Assembly: GCA_963708095.1 (NCBI GenBank)
Contig: OY970182.1
Span: 3,844,001-3,908,000, forward strand
Direction: 5' to 3'
DNA length: 64,000 nucleotides
Source of the DNA: JAJZVS01 sp963708095
GTDB taxonomy: Bacteria > Pseudomonadota > Alphaproteobacteria > Acetobacterales > Acetobacteraceae
This document shows positions 43,112 through 50,456 of the stretch, piece by piece. The notes below the pieces were generated by a model. It did no database searches and had not been told where the DNA came from. It saw only the letters and a program-made list of their open reading frames with translations. The position numbers and the translations under genes are program-made. Every line of letters starts with the position of its first letter. Position 1 is the first letter of the stretch.

Positions 43112-43136
43112 GTCCCCGGCCGGATCGGCCGGGGAC
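43112..43136 (-). terminator. Hairpin between DUF35 and binding-protein genes
   Basis: Perfect 10-bp stem GTCCCCGGCC / GGCCGGGGAC with a 5-nt loop in the gap ahead of the binding-protein gene. No T run; could be a partial terminator or an mRNA processing/stability element. Confidence 0.45.
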
Positions 43137-43152
43137 GCGGGCGGGCGTGGGC

Positions 43153-43554
43153 TCAGGCGGGCGTGAACATCGGCAGCGGCGGGCCGCCCTCGGTGGGCAC
43201 GAACCGCAGCGCGACCTTCTGGCCGATCTTGATCGTATCGAGGTCGCACTCGACGATATTGGTCAGCATGGCCGGGCCTTCGGCCAGGGTGACGTAGGCG
43301 ATCGCATAGGGCACCTCCGCCCGCTTCATCACGCTGAACGAATAGACGGTGCCCTGGCCCGACGCGTCCTTCCAGGACAGGTTCTGGCTCATGCAATGCG
43401 GGCACACGCCGCGCGGGTACCAATGCGCCTTGCCGCAGGCGCCGCAGGTCGGCAGGACGAACTTACCGGCCGCGCAGGCCTCGAAGAACGCCTTCGTCTC
43501 CGGATTGGACTCGATCGTGCCCGCGAACGGGATCTTGCGTTGCTGATAGGCCAT
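43153..43554 (-). CDS. Zn-ribbon/OB-fold acyl-CoA-associated protein (DUF35)
   Basis: 133 residues from ATG 43554, 5 bp after the thiolase stop. A rubredoxin-like zinc ribbon with Cys-x2-Cys pairs CGAC and CPHC is followed by an OB-fold (GQGTVYSFSVMKRAE ... YVTLAEGPAMLTNIV ... KIGQKVALRFV). DUF35 proteins are obligate partners of SCP2-type thiolases and aldolases, where they contribute acyl-CoA binding. The pair probably forms a complex. Confidence 0.92.
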   Translation of the reverse strand: MAYQQRKIPFAGTIESNPETKAFFEACAAGKFVLPTCGACGKAHWYPRGVCPHCMSQNLSWKDASGQGTVYSFSVMKRAEVPYAIAYVTLAEGPAMLTNIVECDLDTIKIGQKVALRFVPTEGGPPLPMFTPA

Positions 43555-43559
43555 CCCCC

Positions 43560-44729
43560 TCACTCCCGTTCCATGATGAGCGTCGCCGAGCCGTGCCGAG
43601 TGCCGAGCAGCCCGCCGGTGCCGTGCGCGACGGCGAGATTGCAGTTGGCAACCTGCACCTTCGGATGCGCCTCGCCGCGCAACTGGCGCACCGCCTCGAT
43701 CACCTTGGTGATGCCGCCGCGGTTCGCCGGGTGGTTGTTGCACAACCCGCCGCCGTCGGTGTTGAACGGCAGCTTGCCGACGCCGGAGATCAGGTTGCCG
43801 TCGGCGACGAATTTTCCGCCCGCACCCTTCTCGCAGAAGCCCAGGTCTTCGAGTTGCACCAGCACGGTGATGGTGAAGCTGTCGTAGATGGACGCATATT
43901 TCACGTCCGCCGGCTTCACCCCGGCCATCGCGAACGCCGCGGAGCCGGAGAAGCGGGCACCGGAATACGTCAGATCGACCGCGCCGCCCATCTGGCCCTT
44001 CGGCGCCTCCCCCATGCCGATGATCTTCACCTTCGGCCGCTTCAGGCTGGCGGCGATCTCCGGCTTCACCACCACCAGCGCGCCGCCGCCGTCGCTGATG
44101 ACGCAGCAATCCAGCCGGTGCAGCGGCGAGGCCACGACGGGGGATTTCACCACGTCCTCCACCGTCACCACGTCGCGCAGCATCGCGTGCTCGTTCCATT
44201 GCGCGTGGTGGGAGGCGGCGACCTTGATCCAGGCAAGCTGTTCCGACGTCGTGCCGTATTCGTGCATGTGGCGCTGCGCGACCATCGCGTAGACGTTCAC
44301 CACCGTCGGCCCGTACGGATATTCGAACTGCACGTCCGGCTGTGCCACGTTGCCCGCGCGGGGCGTGGTGCCGGTCGCCATGCCCTCGCTGCGCGGCCGG
44401 CCGGCCAAGGTGATCAGCGCGACGTTGCAGCGTCCGGCGGCGATCGCCTCGGCCGCGTGCGCGACATGCAGCAGGTACGACGACCCGCCGATGTCGGTCG
44501 CGTCCATGTGACGGACCTTGAGGTTGAGGTAGTCCACCATCGACAGCGGGCCCATGCCGGGCGCGTCGCCGGCGCAGAAATACCCGTCGACGTCGGATTT
44601 GCTCAGCCCGGCATCGGCGAGCGCGCCGATCGCGCATTCCGCGTGCAGCAGCGCCACCGATTTGTCGGTGGCCTTGCGCGTCGGGTGCTCGTAGGCGCCG
44701 GCGATATAGGCGGCCCCTTTCAAACTCAT
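43560..44729 (-). CDS. SCP2-type thiolase
   Basis: 389 residues from ATG 44729. It shows the thiolase fold of the SCPx/acetyl-CoA acetyltransferase group: TDKSVALLHAECAIGALADAGLSKSDVDGYFC, GSSYLLHVAHAAEAIAAGRCNVALI, YDSFTITVLVQLEDLGFC, NTDGGGLCNNHPANRGGITKVIEA and HGTGGLLGTRHGSATLI. These act with DUF35 partners on bulky acyl-CoA such as sterol side chains or aromatic acids, by condensation or cleavage. First gene of the thiolase / DUF35 / binding-protein unit; the substrate is unknown. Confidence 0.9.
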   Translation of the reverse strand: MSLKGAAYIAGAYEHPTRKATDKSVALLHAECAIGALADAGLSKSDVDGYFCAGDAPGMGPLSMVDYLNLKVRHMDATDIGGSSYLLHVAHAAEAIAAGRCNVALITLAGRPRSEGMATGTTPRAGNVAQPDVQFEYPYGPTVVNVYAMVAQRHMHEYGTTSEQLAWIKVAASHHAQWNEHAMLRDVVTVEDVVKSPVVASPLHRLDCCVISDGGGALVVVKPEIAASLKRPKVKIIGMGEAPKGQMGGAVDLTYSGARFSGSAAFAMAGVKPADVKYASIYDSFTITVLVQLEDLGFCEKGAGGKFVADGNLISGVGKLPFNTDGGGLCNNHPANRGGITKVIEAVRQLRGEAHPKVQVANCNLAVAHGTGGLLGTRHGSATLIMERE

Positions 44730-44852
44730 GTGCGTCTCTCCCCGGATGAACCGTGTGCGGCGACTATACCCATTGGTAGCGCCCCCGCCAGCCCCGCCGG
44801 TTCTGGCATGCGGCTTCTGGCATGCGGCGCCGGGGGCGGCTAGCCTCGGGGT

Positions 44853-46226
44853 GTGACTGTCGTGCCGCGCCATCGACCGCCCGCGCCGCCCATTCCCCGT
44901 GTCGTTGCCGGGCTGCGCGGCTTCCTGCGCGCGGCGCGGACCAACGCGCTCGGCCTGTGGCCCGAGGCGGCGTACGAGCAGGACGTGCACGCCACGCACT
45001 TCCTCGGCCGCACGACCTTGCTGCTGAATGCGCCGGAAGCGATCCACCGCGTGCTGGTCGATAACCCCGGCAACTATCGCCGTTCTCCGGCGTCGATCCG
45101 CATCCTGCGCCCGCTGACCGGCGCGGGGCTGCTGCTGTCGGAGGGCGAGGCCTGGCGGTTGCAACGCCGCACCATCGCCCCGGCACTCGCCCCGCGCATG
45201 CTGCCGCTGCTCGCGCGCCATGTCATGGCGGTTGCGGGGGAGACGGTGGCGGCGCTGCGCGGCCAGGCGGGCGGGCCGGTCGATCTGCTGGCGGCGATGC
45301 AGGCGATGGCGCTGGAGATTGCCGGGCGCTCGATGTTCTCGGTGGAGACCGCCGGCGCAGCGCCGGCCTTGCGGGCGATGGTGCGGGAGTACGGGCTCGA
45401 CCTCGCCCGCCCGCATATGGCCGACCTGCTGCTGCCGGTGGCCGTCCCCACCTGGCGCGACCTGCGCCGGCGCCGCTTTCGGCGGCGCTGGATGGGGATC
45501 ATGTCCGGGCTGATCCGCGACCGCCTGGCGACTGCGCCGCCGGAGGCCCCGCGCGACCTGTTCGACCTGCTGCGTGCCGCGCGCGACCCGGAGACCGGGG
45601 CGGGCTTCGCGCCGGACGCGCTGCGCGATCAGACCGCGACGATGATCCTGGCCGGGCACGAAACGACCGCCGTTACCCTGTTCTGGGCGCTCACGTTGCT
45701 CGCGGCGGCGCCCGAGGCGCAGGCGCAGGTCGCGGCGGAGGTGCACGGGCTTGATCTGGCGACCGCGGTCGCGGCGGGCGCGATCCCGGACCTGCCGCGC
45801 ACGCGCGCGGTGGTGGCCGAGACATTGCGGCTCTATCCCCCCGCCTTTACCATGGTGCGCGCGGCGATCGCGGCGGATCAGGTCGGCGGGCTGGCGATCG
45901 TGCCCGGCACCCTGATCCTGATCGCGCCCTGGGTGCTGCACCGGCACCGCAAGCTGTGGGACGATCCCGGTGCGTTCGACCCCGATCGTTTCGCTCCTGG
46001 CGCGCCGCCGCCGCCGCGCTTCGCCTACCTGCCGTTCGGCGCCGGGCCGCGGGTGTGCGTGGGCGCGCAGTTCGCGCTGATGGAAGCGACCCTGGGGCTT
46101 GCGTCGCTGGTCGACGCATTCGAGATCACGCGGACCGACGACCGGCCGGTACTGCCCGTGGCGATCGTCACCACGCAGCCGGACCACGCGCCCGCGTTCC
46201 GGCTGCGGGTGCGCGCCGGCGGGTGA
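44853..46226 (+). CDS. Cytochrome P450
   Basis: 457 residues from GTG 44853. The oxygen-activating I-helix AGHETT is at 267-272, the ExxR motif ETLR at 323-326 and the heme-binding loop FGAGPRVCVG with Cys402. It has no N-terminal membrane anchor, so it is soluble and needs separate redox partners, which are not adjacent. RRTIAPALAPRMLP near residue 105 and general similarity place it with bacterial CYP families resembling fatty-acid or terpene hydroxylases; no specific CYP family is claimed. Divergent from the thiolase gene. Confidence 0.94.
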   Translation: MTVVPRHRPPAPPIPRVVAGLRGFLRAARTNALGLWPEAAYEQDVHATHFLGRTTLLLNAPEAIHRVLVDNPGNYRRSPASIRILRPLTGAGLLLSEGEAWRLQRRTIAPALAPRMLPLLARHVMAVAGETVAALRGQAGGPVDLLAAMQAMALEIAGRSMFSVETAGAAPALRAMVREYGLDLARPHMADLLLPVAVPTWRDLRRRRFRRRWMGIMSGLIRDRLATAPPEAPRDLFDLLRAARDPETGAGFAPDALRDQTATMILAGHETTAVTLFWALTLLAAAPEAQAQVAAEVHGLDLATAVAAGAIPDLPRTRAVVAETLRLYPPAFTMVRAAIAADQVGGLAIVPGTLILIAPWVLHRHRKLWDDPGAFDPDRFAPGAPPPPRFAYLPFGAGPRVCVGAQFALMEATLGLASLVDAFEITRTDDRPVLPVAIVTTQPDHAPAFRLRVRAGG

Positions 46227-46266
46227 GGCGCTTTCCGCGCGCCCGGGGAGGCCGGGATGTCGGCGT

Positions 46267-46590
46267 TCAGGTCTCGCGCAGGTAGCGTTCCGCCTTCTTC
46301 CGGGTCATCGGCGTCGGCGGGTGATCGCCCTGATCGGTCAGGCGGCCGGGGAATTCGCCGAGATTCTCCTCGATCGCGGCTTCCTCCACCGGCTCGGCCG
46401 GAGGGATCGCCCCGCCACGCTGCGTCATCGGGTTGGGCAGCAGGCCGGCGGTGGGATTGTCGGTGATGGCCTGCAGCTCCCGGGCGCGTTCCAGGTACTC
46501 GGCCTCACGTCCCTTCGGCGCGCCGTCGGCCCGCCACATGCGCAAGCCGTGTGCGCGGATTTTACGTTCCGATGTCGTTCTGTTCTCCAT
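46267..46590 (-). CDS. DUF2934-type small protein
   Basis: 107 residues, charged, no signal. The N-terminal segment KIRAHGLRMWRADGAPKGREAEYLERAREL fits the DUF2934 helix pair, usually IRxxAYxLWExxGRPxGRxxEHW. The C-terminal half is Pro- and Glu-rich. Function unknown. ATG 46590. An FNR/FixK-type box lies 55 bp upstream, so it may be induced at low oxygen. Confidence 0.7.
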   Translation of the reverse strand: MENRTTSERKIRAHGLRMWRADGAPKGREAEYLERARELQAITDNPTAGLLPNPMTQRGGAIPPAEPVEEAAIEENLGEFPGRLTDQGDHPPTPMTRKKAERYLRET

Positions 46591-46644
46591 GTCGTCATCC
46601 CCGCTCTGCGCCGCGCATGCCGGCGCTGGCGCGTCACCCCGTCA

Positions 46645-46658
46645 TTGACGCAGATCAA
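46645..46658. promoter_or_regulatory. FNR/FixK/CRP-type operator
   Basis: TTGACGCAGATCAA is a match to the alphaproteobacterial FnrL/FixK consensus TTGAY-N4-RTCAA. It lies between the divergent DUF2934 gene (55 bp from its ATG) and the M20 amidohydrolase gene (124 bp from its ATG). Confidence 0.65.
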
Positions 46659-46698
46659 GTGCCCGGCCGCAACACGTCAAGTGCCCGGCCGCGACACG
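46655..46698. repeat. 22-bp tandem duplication
   Basis: TCAAGTGCCCGGCCGCAACACG followed at once by the same 22 bp with one change (A to G). The first unit overlaps the right half-site of the FNR-type box, so the duplication repeats an operator edge. It lies in the promoter region of the M20 gene. Confidence 0.75.
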
Positions 46699-46782
46699 CG
46701 ACTGCGAGAACCGTGCCGCTTGGCGTCCTGCCGGCCCGGGCGCACACTGCCGCTCCCGTTCCCCGCTGCCAGGACCCATCGC

Positions 46783-47946
46783 ATGTCCCCGCTCGACGCC
46801 ATCCGGCGCCACCACGACGATCTCACGGCGATCCGCCACGATCTGCACGCCCACCCCGAGCTCGGCATGGCCGAGCACCGCACCGCCGATCTGGTGGCCC
46901 GCAAGCTGGAGGAGTGGGGGATCGAGGTGCACCGCGGCATCGGCGGCACCGGCGTGGTCGGCGTGTTGCGCTCCGGCAACGGCCCCGGCGCGATCGGCCT
47001 GCGCGCGGACATGGACGCGCTGCCGATCACGGAAGCCTCCGGCGTGCCCTACGCCAGCGAAAACACGGGCACCATGCACGCCTGCGGCCATGACGGCCAC
47101 ACCACCATGCTGCTCGGCGCCGCGCGCTACCTGGCCGAGACCCGCGCCTTCAACGGCACGGTGAACTTCATCTTCCAGCCCGGGGAGGAAGGCGCCGGCG
47201 GCGCGCTCGCGATGCTGGAAGACAGGCTGTTCGAGCGCTTTCCGTGCGAGCAGGTGTTCGGCATCCACAACCGCCCGGGGATGCAGGTCGGCACTTATGC
47301 GATCAGTCCCGGCGCGTCCTCGGCCGGCGGCGCGTTCTTCGACATCGCGGTGACGGGGCGCGGGGCGCACGGTGCGCGGCCGGAAGAGAGCATCGACCCG
47401 GTGCTGGTCGCCTGCCATATCGGCACCGCGCTGCAATCGCTGATCGCCCGCAACCTCTCGCCCTGGAAGGCGGCGGTGCTGAGCGTCACGAAGATCGAGG
47501 GCGGCGCGGCCTACAACGTGATCCCCGGCAGCGCCACCCTGGCCGGCACCGCGCGGGCAATGCAGCGCGAAACCCTGGAGATGCTGGAAAGCGGGATCGC
47601 GCGCATCGCCACCAACGTCGCCGCCGCGTTCGGCGCCACGGCGACGAGCGACTTCCGGGTGATCTTCGCGCCGCTGGTGAACGATCCCAAGGCGGCAGCG
47701 GCCTTCGCCGATGCGGCGGCCGAACTCGTCGGCGATGCGGCGGTGGAGCGCGCCAAGCCGCCGGGCATGGGCTCGGAGGATTTCAGCTTCATGATGGAGC
47801 AGGTGCCGGGCGCCTACCTCAACGTCGGCAACGGCGACAGCGCCGCCCTGCACAACGCGAAATACGATTTCAACGACGCGGCGATCCCGTTCGGCTCCGC
47901 GCTCTTCGCGCGGCTGATCGAGCGGCAGTTGCCGCGCGGAGCGTAA
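46783..47946 (+). CDS. M20-family amidohydrolase, second paralogue
   Basis: 387 residues, the same M20D build as the gene at 40604: IRHDLHAHPELGMAEHRT, ADMDALPI, HACGHDGHTTMLLGAARYLAETRAFNG, PGEEGAGGALAM and GMGSEDFSFMM. The two share long identical blocks and are paralogues; substrates may differ (here PGEEG instead of PAEEN near the active site). Start ATG 46783. Possible low-oxygen control through the upstream FNR-type box. Confidence 0.93.
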   Translation: MSPLDAIRRHHDDLTAIRHDLHAHPELGMAEHRTADLVARKLEEWGIEVHRGIGGTGVVGVLRSGNGPGAIGLRADMDALPITEASGVPYASENTGTMHACGHDGHTTMLLGAARYLAETRAFNGTVNFIFQPGEEGAGGALAMLEDRLFERFPCEQVFGIHNRPGMQVGTYAISPGASSAGGAFFDIAVTGRGAHGARPEESIDPVLVACHIGTALQSLIARNLSPWKAAVLSVTKIEGGAAYNVIPGSATLAGTARAMQRETLEMLESGIARIATNVAAAFGATATSDFRVIFAPLVNDPKAAAAFADAAAELVGDAAVERAKPPGMGSEDFSFMMEQVPGAYLNVGNGDSAALHNAKYDFNDAAIPFGSALFARLIERQLPRGA

Positions 47947-48091
47947 GGCACGGCAGGCGAGGGGCCGGGTCCGCGCCCGCGCGCGAACGGCGGACCTCGG
48001 CCTGGGGGATGGTGCGATCCGTCCCGAGGCCCTCTCACCGGCCATGCCGAGCCCGGGCCTTGCCGCCCGGGCGCGGCGACCGCGAGCGGGC

Positions 48092-48661
48092 TTACGGCAT
48101 CAGCACGTGGTCGATGACCTGGATCACCCTGTTCGACTGGGTCACGTCGGTCACCGTGATGTCCGCGACGTCGCCCTTGGCGTCCTTCACGACCAGGTTG
48201 CTCGACCCGTTCATCATCACCTGGAGCGGCTGGCCCTCCACCGTCTTCAACGTCGCCGTCCCGCCGTCGTGCAGGATCATCGCGCGCAGCCTGGTCGTGG
48301 TGTAGTCGCCTGCCACCACGTGGTACTCCAGGATCTTGGTCAGCTCGGCCTTGTTCTCGGGCTTGAGCAGGGTGGCGACGGTGCCCTTGGGCAGGGCGGT
48401 AAACGCCTCGTTGCTGGGGGCGAACACGGTGAACGGGCCTTTGCCGTTCAGCACGCTCACCAGCCCGGCCGCCTTCACCGCCGCGACCAGGGTCGTGTGG
48501 TCGGCCGAGTTCACGGCGTTGGCGACGATCGTCTTGCTCGGGTACATCGCGGCCCCGCCGACCATGACAGTGTTCATGGCCGCCTGGGCGGACGGCAGGG
48601 CCGGCCCGGCCAGGGCGGCGGCGGCGAGCGCGGTGGCGGCGAACAGGGCGTATCTTGTCAT
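48092..48661 (-). CDS. Fasciclin-domain exported protein
   Basis: 189 residues from ATG 48661, signal peptide to about SAQAAM (residue 28). One fasciclin (FAS1) domain: TTLVAAVKAAGLVSVLNGKGPFTVFAPSNEAFTALP near residues 56-91, TKILEYHVVAGDYTT and the closing RVIQVIDHVLMP. Small secreted FAS1 proteins mediate adhesion; the role in this organism is unknown. The 145-bp gap to the convergent M20 gene holds GC-rich sequence only. Confidence 0.92.
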   Translation of the reverse strand: MTRYALFAATALAAAALAGPALPSAQAAMNTVMVGGAAMYPSKTIVANAVNSADHTTLVAAVKAAGLVSVLNGKGPFTVFAPSNEAFTALPKGTVATLLKPENKAELTKILEYHVVAGDYTTTRLRAMILHDGGTATLKTVEGQPLQVMMNGSSNLVVKDAKGDVADITVTDVTQSNRVIQVIDHVLMP

Positions 48662-48883
48662 CGGCAGGTCTCCTCGGATGGCGCGGCACGCGCGGCCGCA
48701 TGTTCCCCATCGCGGGCAGCCCCCCAGGCGGATGCAGGAAATGCGGATTTTTTTGCCGCGGATTTTTCCGCCCCGTCCCCCGGGGGCCATTCCGCCGCCG
48801 GCCCGCGCGTGCCAGAACGCGCGCCCGCCCCGGGGACCGGCGCGCTGCCGCGCGCCCCCCGCCCTCCGACCCGGAGATCCTCC

Positions 48884-49810
48884 ATGCCTCGCCGCAAGCC
48901 GCGCGGCCGGCCGCTCGACGGCTGGCTGGTCATCGACAAGCCGCCGGGGCTGACCAGCACCGACGTGGTCAACCGCGTCCGCCGCGCCTTCGACGCGCAG
49001 AAGGCCGGGCACGGCGGCACCCTGGACCCGCTGGCGACCGGGGTGCTGCCGATCGCTTTTGGTGCCGCCACCAAGACCGTGCCGTATGTGATGGACGGCA
49101 CCAAGCTCTATCGCTTCACCCTGCGCTTCGGCGAAGCCCGCGACACCGACGACGCCGACGGGCAGGTGACCGCCACCGCCGCGCACCGGCCGAGCGACGC
49201 CGAGATCGAAGCCGCCCTGCCGGCCTTTCGCGGTACCATCCAGCAGACCCCGCCCGCCTACTCGGCCGTGAAGGTGGCCGGCGAGCGCGCCTACGACATG
49301 GCCCGCGAGGGTCGCGCCCCGGTGCTGGAACCCCGCGCCGCACGGGTCGATCGCTTCGAGCTGGTGGACCGCCCGGACCCGGACACGGCGGTATTCGAGG
49401 TCCAATCCGGCAAGGGCGTCTACATGCGCAGCCTGGCGCGCGACCTGGCGGTGGCCTGCGGCACCCTGGGCCACGTCGCGGCCCTGCGCCGCCTGCGCGT
49501 CGGGCCCTTCGCCGAGGCGGGCGCGATTCCGCTGGACAAGATCGCCGGTCCGGACCATACGGCCCGGGCTTCCCCGGACCTGTTGCTTCCGGTCGCGACC
49601 GCGCTGGCCGACATCCCGGCGCTGGCCCTGACCGAAGTGGAGGCCACCCAGCTCATCAACGGCCAGGCGATCAGCCTGGTGGCGCTGATGGGCCGGATTC
49701 CAGGCACGGCCGACCCCGAGGGGGGTCTTGCCCGCGCCATGGCGGGGGGCCGCGTGATCGGGCTGTGCCGTCTGCAGGACGGATTGCTGAAGCCCGAACG
49801 GATCCTCTGA
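48884..49810 (+). CDS. truB: tRNA pseudouridine(55) synthase TruB
   Basis: 308 residues. Makes pseudouridine 55 in the T loop of tRNAs. Catalytic Asp48 lies in GHGGTLDPLATGVLPI; KPPGLTSTDVV (residues 19-29), the YRFTLRFGEARDTDDADG block and SGKGVYMRSLARDL are family blocks. A C-terminal extension of PUA type follows. Start ATG 48884. It heads truB-rpsO-pnp, the standard bacterial order, with rpsO 40 bp downstream. Confidence 0.96.
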   Translation: MPRRKPRGRPLDGWLVIDKPPGLTSTDVVNRVRRAFDAQKAGHGGTLDPLATGVLPIAFGAATKTVPYVMDGTKLYRFTLRFGEARDTDDADGQVTATAAHRPSDAEIEAALPAFRGTIQQTPPAYSAVKVAGERAYDMAREGRAPVLEPRAARVDRFELVDRPDPDTAVFEVQSGKGVYMRSLARDLAVACGTLGHVAALRRLRVGPFAEAGAIPLDKIAGPDHTARASPDLLLPVATALADIPALALTEVEATQLINGQAISLVALMGRIPGTADPEGGLARAMAGGRVIGLCRLQDGLLKPERIL

Positions 49811-49850
49811 TCCCGCACGCGACCCGTAACCCCGATCAGGAGTACCCCCG

Positions 49851-50120
49851 ATGTCGATCACCGCGGAGCGCCGTACGGCGCTCATTTCCGAGTACGCCAA
49901 CGGGCAGGACGATACCGGCAGCCCGGAGGTGCAGGTGGCCCTGCTTACCGAGCGGATCACCAACCTGACCGAGCACCTGAAGACGCACGCGAAGGACTTC
50001 CACAGCCGCCGCGGCCTGCTGATGCTGGTTGGCCGCCGGCGCCGGCTGCTTGACTACCTGAAGGCGAAGAACGCGAAGCGGTATGAGACGCTGATCGGCC
50101 GGCTCAGCCTGCGGCGCTGA
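49851..50120 (+). CDS. rpsO: 30S ribosomal protein S15
   Basis: 89 residues, the normal length. Conserved TGSPEVQVALLTERITNLTEHLKTHAKDFHSRRGLLMLVGRRRRLLDYL and the basic KRYETLIGRLSLRR end. It binds helix 22 of 16S rRNA and bridges to the 50S subunit. CAGGAG lies 9 bp upstream of the ATG. In other bacteria S15 represses its own translation; no pseudoknot can be verified by eye here. Confidence 0.98.
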   Translation: MSITAERRTALISEYANGQDDTGSPEVQVALLTERITNLTEHLKTHAKDFHSRRGLLMLVGRRRRLLDYLKAKNAKRYETLIGRLSLRR

Positions 50121-50456
50121 CCGGGTTGCGCGCGACCTGCCTCCGGCCCTGAATTCGCCGGCCGCCGCCCCAATATAGGCGGGAACGGTCGGTGCCGACC
50201 CTCGCGCCATAGGGGCGCGAGGCAACGCGGGGGCAAGACCCCCCACACGCCGCGACCGCGGCGGACCTCAAACCGCCGATCCGGCTGCCCGAAGACGCGG
50301 GGCGCAAGGACGGCGTTTCCGGCCGCAAGGCTTGCGCGTGCGCCCCGGCGCCGCGCCCCCTGCGACCCGAGACGCCGTAGCCCGCGAACGAGACGGGAGA
50401 CGACGGATCGTCCGGATTGCCGTCCGCCGATGCCCGGCGTATCGCAAGGACGACGC
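50121..50456 (+). promoter_or_regulatory. Structured rpsO-pnp leader
   Basis: A 336-bp gap between rpsO and pnp with several hairpins, the clearest CCTCGCGCC / GGCGCGAGG around ATAGG (about 50209-50231), then GGGGGC / CCCCCC nearby. In enterobacteria this region carries an RNase III hairpin through which PNPase represses its own mRNA; the length and position fit, but the details here are unproven. Near-consensus ribosome site AAGGA lies just before the pnp ATG. Confidence 0.5.

Noticed and set aside
43560..46187. An 875-codon minus-strand frame extending the thiolase upstream across the P450 gene
   Set aside because: The N-terminal 485 codons are antisense to a clear cytochrome P450; the thiolase begins at ATG 44729.
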